From Gottfriedia endophytica (GTDB taxonomy: Bacteria; Bacillota; Bacilli; Bacillales; Bacillaceae_G), in contig NZ_JAGIYQ010000016.1 of NCBI RefSeq assembly GCF_017814275.1, positions 1 to 64,000 on the forward strand: a stretch of DNA of 64,000 nt, given 5' to 3'. Under the pieces are notes generated by a model that ran no database searches, had not been told where the DNA came from, and worked only from the letters and a program-made list of their open reading frames with translations. Shown piece after piece: positions 1 through 9,914 of this stretch. How positions within the stretch are numbered: the stretch's first letter is position 1; every line of letters starts with the position of its first letter. The position numbers were made by a program, and so were the translations under genes.

Positions 1-58
1 TAAGCATGAATCAAAAAAGAAATTTAACTAAGTAATAGCTCAACATAAAGGCAAAAAT

Positions 59-96
59 AGAGCTATTTCCTGAAGGAAATAACTCTGTTTTTTTTT
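59..96. terminator. Bidirectional intrinsic terminator after hemY
   Basis: A 12-position stem (59-70 with 75-86, one mismatch) with a TGAA loop is followed by a run of T on the plus strand. On the minus strand it is followed by ATTTTTG. It lies 60-100 bases past the hemY stop and probably ends the hemEHY transcript. Confidence 0.7.
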
Positions 97-155
97 CATC
101 TCCACTTTTTGGGGTCTTGACCAAAGTTGACTGCTCTTTTTTTAAATAATTTAAA

Positions 156-1586
156 TCAATGAATAATAGCTACTTCTTCATTATTCTTGTTAAATAAAAG
201 ATCAAGTGTTTCTTTTACAGCCCGTTCTCCTTGGTCAATACAATCAGGTAGACCCGCTCCATAAAATGAGCTACCTACTATTGTTACACCAGGCATTTCT
301 TCTTTTAAATAATTTTGAATTGCTTTTGTACGGTCAAGATGGTTAATTGTGTATTGTGGCATTGCTTCCTTCCAACGTGAAACAACAAAAAATTCTGGTT
401 GTTCTGTAATGCTCATCGTTTTCTTTAAGTCCTTAAGCACAATATTCACTAATTCTTCATCTGTTTTATCACAAATGTCTTGATCATCAGGACGACCAAC
501 GTAACAACGTAATAACACTTTTCCTTTTGGACAAGCGTGTGGCCATTTTTTATGTGTCCAAGTACAAGCTGTAATTGTATAGTCGCTATTACGTGACACA
601 ACAAAGCCTGTTCCATCAATATCCTTCTTAATGGCACTTTCAGGGAAAGCCATTGCAACATTCGCTACACTTGTCGATGGGACAGATTTTAGAGTCTCAA
701 ATACAGCTTGGTGATTTAACATATTAGGTAAATGTTGATGTGGTACTGCAATGATTACTTTGTCAGCCTGTAAAATATGTCCATTATTTAGTAAGCATTC
801 ATAGCTACTACCAACTTTTCGAACTTCTAGCACTTTCATTCCTTTTAAAACATCTTCTTGTGGTAATTCTTCCTCAATTCGCTCAACGATTGATTGAAGA
901 CCATTTGTTAATGTTTGAAAAATCCCTTTACTTGGTGCAGGACTATTAGATGGTTTCTTTACTGGAACCGATTTTTTCATTCCTAACACAATACTTCCAT
1001 GCTGTTGTTCAACTTGATAAAACTGCGGAAACGTTGCCATTAAACTCATTTTATCAATATTTCCAGCATATATTCCGGATAATAACGGCTCAATTAGATT
1101 TTCGACTACTTCGTTTCCTAATCTTCTTCTAAAAAAAGCACCAAGTGACATATCACCTTCAACTTTTGTTTTAGGTAAAACAAAATCAAAACTTGCTCTT
1201 AATTTTCCAATTGGTGAGAATAGACCTGAAAATGCAAAGGGCATGATTTTCGTAGGAATTCCCATCGTTGAACCTTCTGGCATGCTGTGAAGGTGATTAT
1301 TTACTAAAACGAATGATTTCCCGGCAGTATTATGAACAATTTGGTTACTTAAACCTAAATTTCCCGCTAACCTAGAAGCACTTTTTTTTCGAGCTAAAAA
1401 TGAATCCGGTCCACGTTCAATAACAAAGCCATCTTTACGGACAGTTTGAATTTTACCACCTAGAGATTGGGAAGCTTCTACTAGCTTTATATCCAATGGC
1501 AAATTCTTTTCCATTCGTTCTTTATGCAAATAATACGCAGCGGAAAGACCAGTCATTCCACCACCGATAATCACTACTTTTTTCAT
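156..1586 (-). CDS. hemY: Protoporphyrinogen/coproporphyrinogen III oxidase HemY (CgoX)
   Basis: FAD-dependent oxidase of haem synthesis. In Firmicutes this enzyme oxidises coproporphyrinogen III to coproporphyrin III (the coproporphyrin-dependent branch). The 476-residue protein opens with a dinucleotide-binding glycine motif, IGGGMTGLSAAYYL, at residues 7-20. It ends with the family's C-terminal FAD segment (VGSSFYGAGLPDCIDQGERA, about 440-460). Length matches B. subtilis HemY. It is the last gene of hemE-hemH-hemY, 42 bases after hemH, so it is probably co-transcribed. The ribosome-binding site before ATG 1586 is weak (GAAGATAGAG), which may mean reading through from hemH. Identity is secure; substrate choice is family knowledge. 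Confidence 0.96.
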   Translation of the reverse strand: MKKVVIIGGGMTGLSAAYYLHKERMEKNLPLDIKLVEASQSLGGKIQTVRKDGFVIERGPDSFLARKKSASRLAGNLGLSNQIVHNTAGKSFVLVNNHLHSMPEGSTMGIPTKIMPFAFSGLFSPIGKLRASFDFVLPKTKVEGDMSLGAFFRRRLGNEVVENLIEPLLSGIYAGNIDKMSLMATFPQFYQVEQQHGSIVLGMKKSVPVKKPSNSPAPSKGIFQTLTNGLQSIVERIEEELPQEDVLKGMKVLEVRKVGSSYECLLNNGHILQADKVIIAVPHQHLPNMLNHQAVFETLKSVPSTSVANVAMAFPESAIKKDIDGTGFVVSRNSDYTITACTWTHKKWPHACPKGKVLLRCYVGRPDDQDICDKTDEELVNIVLKDLKKTMSITEQPEFFVVSRWKEAMPQYTINHLDRTKAIQNYLKEEMPGVTIVGSSFYGAGLPDCIDQGERAVKETLDLLFNKNNEEVAIIH

Positions 1587-1628
1587 ACTCTATCTTCTCT
1601 TTTCTTTATAGTAGTAAAAAAATTTCAA

Positions 1629-2561
1629 TTATTGCTCATTTAACTTTTTTAATACAACATTACTTAATGAATCGATGAACAATTCATCAGTATTTGGCAT
1701 AGGCGGTCTAACATACGCTTTATGCAATTCTTTCGTTACATTTTGACATTCAATATCATTGTCATAAAGTACTTCTAAATGTTCACTAACAAATCCGATT
1801 GGCAGATAAACATATGTGTTAAACCCATTTTCTTCGTCTAATGTTCTAGTCAAATCCTGCACATCTGGCCCTAACCAAGGATCAGGTGTATTACCTGCAC
1901 TTTGCCAGCCTAATGCATAGTGACGAACATCAGTTTTTTCAAGAATTAAATTAGTTGTTTCTTTTAACTGATCAGGATATGGGTCACCATATGATAAGAT
2001 CTTTTCCGGTAAACTATGGGCTGAGAAGACAAATACAGTTGATTCTTTCTCTGCTTCTGACATTGGTTGTAAAACTTTGTTTACTTCACTTACCCAATAC
2101 CCAATAAATTTCTCTTCTTTATACCAATCCGTTACATGATAAATCGTTGGTCCTGTTATGCTTTCTGAATGCTTCGCAGCTCTCTCATTATATGATTTCA
2201 CACTAAATGTTGAATAATGCGGTGCTAAAACAATGCTAACTGCTTTTTCTATGCCATCATTTTTCATTTGTTCTACAGCATCTTCAATAAATGGTTCGAT
2301 ATGCTTAAGTCCTAAATACGCTTTAAATTCATATTGATCTTGAACTGTATTTAGACGTTTTTCCAAAGCTTCAGCTTGTTCAACCGTAATTTTTGCAAGA
2401 GGTGAAATCCCTCCAATTGCACGATATCTCTCTGTTAATTCTTCAAGCATTTCAGGAGATGGTTTTCTTCCGCGACGTATATCTGTATAGTAGCGTTCAA
2501 TATCTTCTTCTTTATATGGTGTACCATAAGCCATTACTAATAAACCAATTTTTTCTTTCAT
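1629..2561 (-). CDS. hemH: Ferrochelatase HemH (coproporphyrin ferrochelatase CpfC)
   Basis: Inserts ferrous iron into the porphyrin; in Gram-positives the substrate is coproporphyrin III. The protein has the conserved N-terminus [13 protein letters not shown], the His motif [12 protein letters not shown] and the SAHSLPEKI segment, with a Glu-rich iron-path region ([12 protein letters not shown]) near the C-terminus. I place the start at ATG 2561, preceded at 6 bases by AGGTG. A GTG at 2570 would add three residues and has its own GGGAG. Length (310 aa) equals B. subtilis HemH. It lies between hemE and hemY on the same strand, 25 bases after the hemE stop. Confidence 0.96.
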   Translation of the reverse strand: MKEKIGLLVMAYGTPYKEEDIERYYTDIRRGRKPSPEMLEELTERYRAIGGISPLAKITVEQAEALEKRLNTVQDQYEFKAYLGLKHIEPFIEDAVEQMKNDGIEKAVSIVLAPHYSTFSVKSYNERAAKHSESITGPTIYHVTDWYKEEKFIGYWVSEVNKVLQPMSEAEKESTVFVFSAHSLPEKILSYGDPYPDQLKETTNLILEKTDVRHYALGWQSAGNTPDPWLGPDVQDLTRTLDEENGFNTYVYLPIGFVSEHLEVLYDNDIECQNVTKELHKAYVRPPMPNTDELFIDSLSNVVLKKLNEQ

Positions 2562-2586
2562 CCGAATCACCTATTCTCCCTGTTTG

Positions 2587-3630
2587 TTATGCTTGTCCTT
2601 TTGAAGAATATTCATGTACAAAATGTGTTAAGCGTTTTAATGTTTCTGGATTAACTTCAGGGAATACACCATGACCTAAGTTGAAGATATGACCAGGAAA
2701 CTTTAGACCCTCATCAAGAATTGATTTTGCTTTTTCCTCAATAACTTCCCAAGGAGCTAATAAAAATGCTGGATCTAAGTTACCTTGTAGAGTTTTTGTA
2801 ATTCCTTTTTCTCTAGCTTCAGTGATTGAAGTTCTCCAATCTAAACCAATTACATCTACAGGCAAATCATTCCACTCATGAATTAAATGACTTGCTCCAA
2901 TACCAAACATAATCGTAGGTACATTAAACCCTTTTAAAGCTGTAAATATTTTATCCATGCAAGGCTTAATATAATAGCGATAATCAGGAGTATTCAATGC
3001 TCCAACCCATGAATCAAATAATTGAATAGCTTTTGCACCTGCATCTACTTGCGCTTTAACATATTTAATTGTCATATCTGCTAAATGGTTCATTAATGCA
3101 AACCATGCATCTGACTGAGAATACATAAATGATTTTGTTTTATTATAGTTACGAGATGGTCCACCTTCTATTAAATAACTAGCAAGTGTAAAAGGTGCAC
3201 CTGCAAATCCAATCAATGGAACCGTTAAAATTTCAGTTGTTAGTAATTTAATTGTTTCAAATATATATGGTAATTGCTCAGTAGGTTCAATATCTGTTAA
3301 TTTATTTACATCTTCAATTGATCTGATAGGATTATGAATAACCGGACCGATCCCTGCTTTTATCTCAACATCTATTCCAATTGCAGGTAGTGGTGACATA
3401 ATATCCTTATACAAGATTGCAGCATCATTGTTATATTGTTCTACTGGTAATGCTGTTACATAAGCACATAACTCAGGTTGATGAGTAATTTCAAATAAAG
3501 AATACTTTTCTTTTATTTTTCGATATTCAGGCTGTGAACGCCCTGCCTGTCTCATATACCATACAGGTGTATGTGTTACTTTTTCTCCCCTAATTGCTTT
3601 CAAAAATGTATCGTTAAACTTTTTTGTCAT
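2587..3630 (-). CDS. hemE: Uroporphyrinogen III decarboxylase HemE
   Basis: Removes four acetate carboxyls from uroporphyrinogen III to give coproporphyrinogen III. Signature segments are present: [17 protein letters not shown] near residue 25 (the substrate-binding Arg loop) and [17 protein letters not shown] in the middle. The start is ATG 3630, nine bases downstream of a strong GGGGGAG site. An upstream in-frame ATG at 3648 is part of that ribosome-binding region and would give an atypical N-terminus. The resulting 347 aa is close to family length. It is the first gene of hemEHY; a long palindromic repeat (3849-3980) separates it from the pbpF-like gene upstream, so hemE probably has its own promoter in the 3631-3848 gap. 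Confidence 0.96.
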   Translation of the reverse strand: MTKKFNDTFLKAIRGEKVTHTPVWYMRQAGRSQPEYRKIKEKYSLFEITHQPELCAYVTALPVEQYNNDAAILYKDIMSPLPAIGIDVEIKAGIGPVIHNPIRSIEDVNKLTDIEPTEQLPYIFETIKLLTTEILTVPLIGFAGAPFTLASYLIEGGPSRNYNKTKSFMYSQSDAWFALMNHLADMTIKYVKAQVDAGAKAIQLFDSWVGALNTPDYRYYIKPCMDKIFTALKGFNVPTIMFGIGASHLIHEWNDLPVDVIGLDWRTSITEAREKGITKTLQGNLDPAFLLAPWEVIEEKAKSILDEGLKFPGHIFNLGHGVFPEVNPETLKRLTHFVHEYSSKGQA

Positions 3631-3848
3631 TACTAGACACTCCCCCATAAAAAATAATCACTCTAATATCTAAACTTACTATACCTTTTGAGCTTTTAAA
3701 AGTATAGAAATCTATTTTAAATGTCACAAAACAGCCACATTTATATCCTACTTAATTTAAATTTGCTCTATTTATTGAATTTTTATCATTAAAAATACAG
3801 TAAAAGCTTATAATCATATTAAATTACACCTCTATTTTAGAATGCGTT

Positions 3849-3980
3849 AGTTGATTACAACTCCAGGATGCTCGCTTTCCGTGGGGCGTGAGCTGAGCCT
3901 CCTCGTCGCTATCGCTCCTGCGGGGTCTCACCCTTCCCGCTATTCCCACAGGAGTCTCGCACCTTCCGCTGTAATCAACT
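3849..3980. repeat. Long palindromic repeat, copy 1 (LPR)
   Basis: Full-length GC-rich core bounded by AGTTGATTACA and TGTAATCAACT. It contains the family blocks CCAGGATGCTCGCTTTCCG, GAGCCTCCTCGTCGC and CCACAGGAGTCTCGCACC. It lies between the pbpF-like gene and hemE. The open frame that crosses it is a by-product of the repeat. Confidence 0.93.
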
Positions 3981-4105
3981 TCTTTCTTTATAGTTAGCAA
4001 TCTCAAAAGAAACAACTTTTTAGAACGAAAACAACCTAAATAAAAAAGCCCCCCTTTAAATCCATCGGATAAAAAGAAGAGCTTTAAATGTGTTTATTCT
4101 CTATT

Positions 4106-6229
4106 TTATATGCTTGGTTTTAGTAAAATAGACCTATCTCCTTCTTGATTTGTTTGAGGATTATAAGGAACAACATAATAACTTGGTACCTTAAAAATAT
4201 TTACAAATGTATCACGATATTCTCCAGTTCCAGTCACAGTATCAATTAACTGCGCTTTTCCGTTAGATACTCTATAAATATGATATTGCTGCCTTTTGTC
4301 TGAAGGTGGGGTCCAGTTAATTATGACAGTAAATAAACCAAAAGGAGTAAACGAAACTCTGGATGTCACATTAGCAATTGGACTCATATTGATTGGAGAA
4401 GCCAAGTCAATAATATTTTTCGGTTTTTTAAATCTAGTAGTAGGCTCACGACCAGCATCTCTTAAAATTTTCTTGAATAAAACAGTTGGATAAGTACTCC
4501 CATTTCGTAAAAAATGTGTTGCATCGGTTTTATCATACCCCATCCAGACAGCCCCTACTACTTCAGGGGTATAACCTACAAACCATGCATCTTTATTTCC
4601 TTCTGGATGTCCTGGTATATTTGTCGTACCTGTCTTACCAGCAAGATCACCGTAAAAAGCACCTCTACTTGCTGTTCCACTGTCTACAACACCCTTCAAC
4701 ATTTTTGTCATATACCAAGCAGTTTGTGGGCTATAAACTTTCTTTTCTTCAACCTTTGCTTCATGCACTAACTCATTATTACTATTATAAATTGCACTAA
4801 TAACATAAGGTGTAAGAGCGTCCCCATCATGATCAAACGTACTAAAACCTTTTACTAGTTCGAGTGGCGTCATACCTTTTTGGAGGCCACCTAAAGCCAT
4901 ACTTAATCCTTGATCAGGTATGTGAATATCCATTTTATCTAAAAATCCTTTTGCATAATTAATTCCTATTTGATTCAATATCCAAACTGCGGGTATATTA
5001 GCAGATTGAAGAATTGCATCATACATCGTAATGTTTTTGCTATATTCATCATTAAAATTTTTCGGAGTATAGTTTCCAAAACTCATTGGTTCATTTGGTA
5101 ATATTGAATATGGAGTATATTTTCCAGTTTCAAGTGCTGGCCCGTAATCTAGAATCGGCTTTATTGTAGAGCCAGGTTGTCGTTTAACATGAACTCTATT
5201 TATCCCTCTAAAGAAATAATTTCTTCCACCAATAGCTGCTTCAATTCCACCAGTTTTAGCATTTATTAAAACGAATGCACCTTCTGCTCCTGCATCTGTA
5301 CCCGGAAAATAATTTCCATTTTTAAAAAGTTCATAGGCCACTAATTGTGTTCTTTTATCAATTGGAACTACAACCTTATATCCCCCACTTAATAATTCAT
5401 CGTAAGATAGATTGTATTTCTTTTCTGCTTCACTGATCACCATATCAATGTAAGTAGCAAAACCATTTTCTAATTTTTGTTGTGTAATATGTAAAACAAT
5501 CGGGGTTGTAATGTGACTATTATACTCCGCTTGAGTAATGTATCCATTTTTAACCATTGTATATAGGACTAGGTTTCTCCTTTTTTTACTATCTGTAGGA
5601 TGTGTTACTGGATCATAGTAAGTTGGGGCCTTTAATAATGCAGCTAAATTGGCTCCCTCTTCTAATGTTAATTGACTAACCTCTTTCCCAAAATAATATT
5701 TCGCTGCTCCACCTATACCATATACACCGTGACCAAAATAAACTTGATTCAAATACATTTCAAGAATTTGTTTTTTCGTATAGGTTCGTTCTAAATTAAT
5801 CGCAATAATAATTTCTTTTGTCTTTCGAAGTAATGTTTTTTCATTCGTTAAAAACACATTTTTTGCTAACTGTTGGGTAATTGTACTTGCCCCTTCTACC
5901 TTTCTACCAGCCATTAAATCATGTAAAATAGCTCGAGAGATCCCTTTTATATCAATTCCATGATGCTTATAAAATCGTTCATCTTCTATCGATACAAATG
6001 CGTTTGGAACATAAGAAGGCATATCATCAATTGATACAATTACATGATTTTCATTATAAAGTCTTGATATAAATTTCCCATTTGCATCAACCATTTGAGA
6101 AGTAGAGTGAATAACTAATTTATCTTTATCAATTACGTAATTTCCTAAAAAGATAATCACTAAATAACCTATAAAACCAATAAGAAAGACACCTATTATC
6201 CCAAGTGCTATATAACTCCACTTTTTCAT
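4106..6229 (-). CDS. pbpF: Bifunctional class A penicillin-binding protein (PbpF/PBP2c-like)
   Basis: Polymerises and cross-links peptidoglycan outside the membrane. Residue numbers are for the 707-aa form starting at ATG 6229 (GGTGAG four bases upstream; the ATG at 6241 has no good site). There is one N-terminal membrane anchor (about 5-28). The GT51 glycosyltransferase follows with EDERFYKHHG at 82 and GASTITQQLAKN at 113. The transpeptidase has SxxK (S354, K357), SAN at 409 and KTG at 532. A Pro/Ser-rich link and a fibronectin-III-like tail follow (about 620-707). In B. subtilis pbpF also precedes hemEHY, and PBP2c acts in forespore wall/germination, which supports the symbol; paralogue assignment by sequence alone is less certain. 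Confidence 0.9.
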   Translation of the reverse strand: MKKWSYIALGIIGVFLIGFIGYLVIIFLGNYVIDKDKLVIHSTSQMVDANGKFISRLYNENHVIVSIDDMPSYVPNAFVSIEDERFYKHHGIDIKGISRAILHDLMAGRKVEGASTITQQLAKNVFLTNEKTLLRKTKEIIIAINLERTYTKKQILEMYLNQVYFGHGVYGIGGAAKYYFGKEVSQLTLEEGANLAALLKAPTYYDPVTHPTDSKKRRNLVLYTMVKNGYITQAEYNSHITTPIVLHITQQKLENGFATYIDMVISEAEKKYNLSYDELLSGGYKVVVPIDKRTQLVAYELFKNGNYFPGTDAGAEGAFVLINAKTGGIEAAIGGRNYFFRGINRVHVKRQPGSTIKPILDYGPALETGKYTPYSILPNEPMSFGNYTPKNFNDEYSKNITMYDAILQSANIPAVWILNQIGINYAKGFLDKMDIHIPDQGLSMALGGLQKGMTPLELVKGFSTFDHDGDALTPYVISAIYNSNNELVHEAKVEEKKVYSPQTAWYMTKMLKGVVDSGTASRGAFYGDLAGKTGTTNIPGHPEGNKDAWFVGYTPEVVGAVWMGYDKTDATHFLRNGSTYPTVLFKKILRDAGREPTTRFKKPKNIIDLASPINMSPIANVTSRVSFTPFGLFTVIINWTPPSDKRQQYHIYRVSNGKAQLIDTVTGTGEYRDTFVNIFKVPSYYVVPYNPQTNQEGDRSILLKPSI

Positions 6230-6419
6230 ATTGCTCACCATCTTTTAATTAATGCATTTAGCGCTTAGTATAACCATCTTCATTCATAAATATCTCATTT
6301 CTCACTAAATTATTGCCTCGGAAATACATAAATCTACAAAATTCCTTCTTAAATTGAAAAGGAATACTCTTTGAGATGTGGAATACATTTACTACAGCAC
6401 AAATAAGGGGTGAATAGTA

Positions 6420-7625
6420 TTGAATAATCTTTTTTCTTTATTAGATGACTTTTATCCAAATATGGTTGAAACAAGAAGATTTTTACATCAACATCCTGAA
6501 TTATCCTTTCAAGAAGTAGAAACAGCTCGTTATATTCAAAATTTCTATGAAAAACTAGGTGTACCTTACAAAGCCAATATAGGTGGAAATGGAGTTGTCG
6601 CTACAATCGTAGGAAATGGTCCGGGTCGTACAATTGCACTAAGAGCAGATTTTGATGCACTACCAATTCAAGATGAAAAAAATGTACCTTATGCTTCAAA
6701 AGTTAAAGGTGTCATGCATGCTTGTGGACACGATGGACATACTGCGACACTCCTTTATTTAGCTAAAGCATTTTATGAAACTCGTAACAATTGGACCGGA
6801 AAAATCGTTTTAATTCATCAACATGCTGAAGAGTATGCACCAGGTGGAGCAAAATCAATGATCGAAGCAGGCTGCTTAGATGGAGTCGATGAGATTTATG
6901 GCACACACCTATGGGCACTAAATGAAACTGGATCTATCGGATATAGAAGTGGTCCCGTAATGGCTGCTGCAGACAGATTTTCAATTACAATTCAAGGTAA
7001 AGGTGGACATGGTGCAGCACCTCATAACTCGAAAGATAGCATCATAATTGGAAGTCAGATTGCGATAGCACTCCAACAAATTGTTAGTCGTAGAATTAAT
7101 CCAATTGATACAGCTGTCGTTTCAATTGGTAGTTTTGAAGCAAAAAATGCATTTAATGTTATTGCAGACAAAGCAACCCTAATTGGTACGGTTAGAACAT
7201 TTAAAAAAGATGTTCAAGAAAAAATTAAAATTGAAATGGAACGAATGATTAAAGGAATTTGTGATGCAAATGACGTTACATATTTATTCGAGTACGACGA
7301 AGGTTATCCGGCAGTGGTTAACCATGAATCAGAAACTGCACTTTTAGTACATTGTGCGAAAGAAATACAAGAAGTTCAAACTGTATCAGAAATAGAACCA
7401 TCAATGGGTGGCGAAGATTTCGCATATTATTTAGAAAAGGTTCCTGGTACATTCTTTTTCACTGGTGCTAAATCACCTGACACAGAAACACCTTATCCAC
7501 ATCATCATCCAAAATTTGATTTTGATGAAAATGCCATGTTAATCGCAGCCAAAACACTTGGAGCAGTAACGTTACAAGCATTAAACAAACAACCTGCAAC
7601 AGAAGAAGAAACTGTTGTGAGGTGA
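6420..7625 (+). CDS. M20-family amidohydrolase (N-acyl-amino acid/hippurate hydrolase type)
   Basis: Zinc-dependent cytosolic hydrolase of N-acyl amino acids or related amides. The 401-residue protein carries the M20D landmarks MHACGHDGHTA (about 100-110, metal ligands), HAEEYAPGGA (about 138-147, catalytic Glu and ligand) and GGEDFAYYLEKVPG (about 330). The lid domain is in the middle (RFSITIQGKGGHGAAPH). The start is TTG 6420, seven bases after AGGGGTG; no ATG gives a complete N-terminus. It overlaps the next gene by four bases (GTGA), so the two are probably translationally coupled. The exact substrate cannot be told. Confidence 0.92.
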   Translation: MNNLFSLLDDFYPNMVETRRFLHQHPELSFQEVETARYIQNFYEKLGVPYKANIGGNGVVATIVGNGPGRTIALRADFDALPIQDEKNVPYASKVKGVMHACGHDGHTATLLYLAKAFYETRNNWTGKIVLIHQHAEEYAPGGAKSMIEAGCLDGVDEIYGTHLWALNETGSIGYRSGPVMAAADRFSITIQGKGGHGAAPHNSKDSIIIGSQIAIALQQIVSRRINPIDTAVVSIGSFEAKNAFNVIADKATLIGTVRTFKKDVQEKIKIEMERMIKGICDANDVTYLFEYDEGYPAVVNHESETALLVHCAKEIQEVQTVSEIEPSMGGEDFAYYLEKVPGTFFFTGAKSPDTETPYPHHHPKFDFDENAMLIAAKTLGAVTLQALNKQPATEEETVVR

Positions 7626-8068
7626 GCATAATCGAAGTAGTTGAAAGAAAAAAGAGACTTAATACACGTCTAATTTTTGGGTTATTAGTTATTGGAGTAT
7701 TTATAGCTATAACTTTTCCAACATTTGGAAATGAGCTTAACAAATTTTTTGTTCAAAAGACAAAGAAAGAATCAACTGTTACGAAAACTTTAACTAAAGA
7801 TGAAATTGCTCAGTTGCATGAACAACAATTGTATGGACTTACTTATAAATATGATAAGTGGAATACTAAATGGCTATCTAATGAAATTCGCGATGGAGCA
7901 TACACGGTATTTAAAATGGATTTATTTATGTCAAACCAACCTGAATACGATTCAGCAAAAATTAAATTTAATGTTACTAAGTACAAAGTTGATGGTAAAA
8001 TTGTTGAGTTTATGAGTAATAGTAAAATAACTCAAGTTCATTCAAAAAGTGGCTGGAAAGATAAATAA
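7622..8068 (+). CDS. Small single-pass membrane protein of unknown function
   Basis: 148 residues: a short basic N-terminus, one membrane segment (about 17-38, LIFGLLVIGVFIAITFP), then an extracytoplasmic region of about 110 residues rich in Lys and Tyr. No family recognised. The GTG start shares four bases with the stop of the amidohydrolase, suggesting coupling; no good independent ribosome-binding site is visible, so the exact start is uncertain. An intrinsic terminator follows at 8090-8118. The last ~36 codons and the terminator have a second, truncated copy at 9698-9850, so a paralogue once existed nearby. Confidence 0.75.
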   Translation: MSIIEVVERKKRLNTRLIFGLLVIGVFIAITFPTFGNELNKFFVQKTKKESTVTKTLTKDEIAQLHEQQLYGLTYKYDKWNTKWLSNEIRDGAYTVFKMDLFMSNQPEYDSAKIKFNVTKYKVDGKIVEFMSNSKITQVHSKSGWKDK

Positions 8069-8089
8069 TTCTATCATTCTTTAACATAT

Positions 8090-8118
8090 AAAGGCACCCG
8101 AAGAAATTCGGATGCCTT
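8090..8118 (+). terminator. Intrinsic terminator after the 7622 gene
   Basis: GGCACCCGAA, GAAA loop, TTCGGATGCC, then TTTTAA. A near-identical hairpin recurs at 9822-9850 behind the duplicated gene tail. Confidence 0.75.
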
Positions 8119-8275
8119 TTAATATGCTATTCAAATAGGCTACGGAGAAATAAATTTTTAACGATGTCGCTCAACAATATAAAAAATTTCCAATTAGTAT
8201 GACTGTAATTGATATAATAATAAAACCAATGAAAAATATCCTTTGAATTTTATTCCTCTAGATAATTACAGTGAG

Positions 8276-8413
8276 ATTATTTGATTTCCGTTCCAGGATA
8301 CTCGCTTTCCGTGGGGCGGGCGGTGAGCCTCCTCGTCGCTAACGCTCCTGCGGGGTCTCACCTGTCCCACTATTCCCACAGGAGTCTCGCACCCTCCGCT
8401 CCAATCAAATAAT
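8276..8413. repeat. Long palindromic repeat, copy 2 (variant termini)
   Basis: Same core blocks as copy 1, but the terminal arms are ATTATTTGATT and AATCAAATAAT instead of AGTTGATT/AATCAACT. The two ends changed together and stay complementary. The right flank (ACAACAAT followed by GAAAAGACC) is shared with the decayed copy at 18341. Confidence 0.92.
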
Positions 8414-9107
8414 TATCATCAGTTTCCTTAAATTCTTAAAAAAAAACAACAATATTTATGAAAAGACCTACATTTAATTTCTTTTTATTCATTTTTTGAC
8501 AAACACCATATCTTATTTTAGGATGTCAAAATCCTTCTAGTACCGTACCCACAATAAATTTACAATTATAATCCCACCACCTTACCAATTGGATTAAAAA
8601 TAAAAAACAGCAGCTTTGATGTATTCTCAAAACAGCTGTTTCGTATCTTTATGAAATTCTACCAATAAGTTATTGATTGTACCGTCAAGCAAAATGTATT
8701 TTATGACGTATTCTTAGTTGGAGTAATTTTTATATTAATTACTTATATCTCCTTCTTCTAGTTTTTTGTTTAATAGCACATAATCATTTTTTAAAGGTTA
8801 TTGCAACTCTATCTAATCTATCTCCATTTTGATAAAAACTTCAACACACATTACTTCTACATGTTAAATTGAAAAAAGCAATGAATCATGCTCTTGATAG
8901 ATACCTGTATCACCGATTCCAATTGAAGTAGCTGATCAATTTAAGCAGGAGAGGAGGAAAATCCCATAACCTCCTTTCTTGCTTTACTTTGTGAGTGGCT
9001 CCAAAAAGAATTAATCGTTGCCGTGCCCCTACCTAGACCTCTACTGTTACAGTATAATTTCATTATTTCCCTGAAATCCTCGCTTATCGAACGGCTGTAT
9101 TTTCAGG
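8414..9107. other. Gene-poor stretch
   Basis: About 700 bases with no convincing gene. A weak inverted repeat (AACAGC...GCTGTTT, 8610-8642) and a promoter-like TTGACA near 8499 are visible. The composition near 8900-9090 looks like decayed coding DNA, but I could not assign it to a family. Confidence 0.5.
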
Positions 9108-9566
9108 CTAAATATTGAATGTAAAAGAAGTAATTGGCTTTGAAGGTACAAGTTTGTCATTTATTTTCCATACATTTAATATGGCTTTAACTGTATACGT
9201 TCCCGCAGGTACTCGCTTGCCCTCATTCGTTTTGTAATTCCACGTACTTTTCCATTGGATTTGTTCACCGCTGTTTAACGACTTATGTTGAATCGCCTGT
9301 AAAAAAAATCTCCCTTTACTAAAATGATACACCTGTTCTCTGTGTGTATTATACACGGTATAATCATAAAACTGGCTTGTCAGAAACTCTAAAAGCATTG
9401 GCTGATCGCTATTATTTTTAAACGTAAAAGTAAATAAGGATTGTTCCTCGTCTGCGATGACATCCCCATCCCATTTCCAATCTGTCATGTATCTAACCTC
9501 CTTAGCTAAGATTAATTGTTTCCCGCTAACAAAAATTATCAAAAAACAAAAGATAGCTATTTTCAA
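9108..9566 (-). CDS. Secreted BsuPI-domain protein (proteinase-inhibitor-like)
   Basis: 152 residues with an N-terminal signal peptide (about 1-21, AIFCFLIIFVSG) and then one beta-sandwich that fits the BsuPI pattern. It has a TFTFKNNSDQPMLLEF strand early, a YDYTVYN segment, SKGRFFLQA, then GEQIQWKSTWNY and the final PAGTYTVKAIL. BsuPI is the intracellular proteinase inhibitor of B. subtilis; many relatives are secreted and have no proven inhibitor activity. The start is TTG 9566, seven bases after AAGGA. It stands alone on the minus strand, next to the duplicated gene tail at 9698. Confidence 0.72.
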   Translation of the reverse strand: MKIAIFCFLIIFVSGKQLILAKEVRYMTDWKWDGDVIADEEQSLFTFTFKNNSDQPMLLEFLTSQFYDYTVYNTHREQVYHFSKGRFFLQAIQHKSLNSGEQIQWKSTWNYKTNEGKRVPAGTYTVKAILNVWKINDKLVPSKPITSFTFNI

Positions 9567-9697
9567 ATGATATTCCTTACTAATGTATAGATGTATCCCT
9601 TTAGTATTGCTTAGTTACTAAAAAAAACAATAGACTTTTAAGTTTGTACATTAGTTAGTAACAAATTCGAATCGCCAATATAATCATTATTTGTACA

Positions 9698-9860
9698 GGG
9701 TAAAGTAACTAAGTACAAAACTGATGGAAAAACAGTTGAGTTTATGAGTAATAGTAAAATAACTCAAGTTTATTCGAAAAGTGGTTGGAAAGATAAGTAA
9801 TAAGTAACATTATTAGCACATAAAGGCACCTGAAGAAATTCAGATGCCTTATAATATGCT
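9698..9860 (+). pseudogene. Duplicated 3-prime fragment of the 7622 gene with its terminator
   Basis: From GTAACTAAGTACAAA to the stop at 9798-9800 this stretch matches the last ~36 codons of the gene at 7622-8068 with scattered substitutions. The match continues through the hairpin terminator (9822-9850) and into the following AATATGCTATT. No start codon, ribosome-binding site or upstream part remains. It is the decayed end of a tandem paralogue. Confidence 0.85.
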
Positions 9861-9914
9861 ATTTATTAATAGAACCATTTAGCAAAATTTGTTTAAAATT
9901 TTTTTGGGGTTTTA

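Noticed and set aside
449-661. Other-frame open frames inside hemY, hemH, pbpF, msmX, hemAT, murB and similar genes
   Set aside because: They lie wholly inside confidently identified genes on another frame or strand, lack ribosome-binding sites and show low-complexity shadow composition.
3824-4015. Open frames of 60-95 codons across palindromic-repeat copies (3824, 15720, 28949, 40085, 53365, 53458, 57353, 60701)
   Set aside because: Their peptides (for example GRELSLLVA or EEAQLTPHGKRASW) are translations of the same repeat in either strand, without ribosome-binding sites. The frames exist only because the repeat is GC-rich.
8860-9090. Possible decayed gene
   Set aside because: Short frame segments look protein-like, but none could be matched to a family or joined into one frame, so no pseudogene is called.
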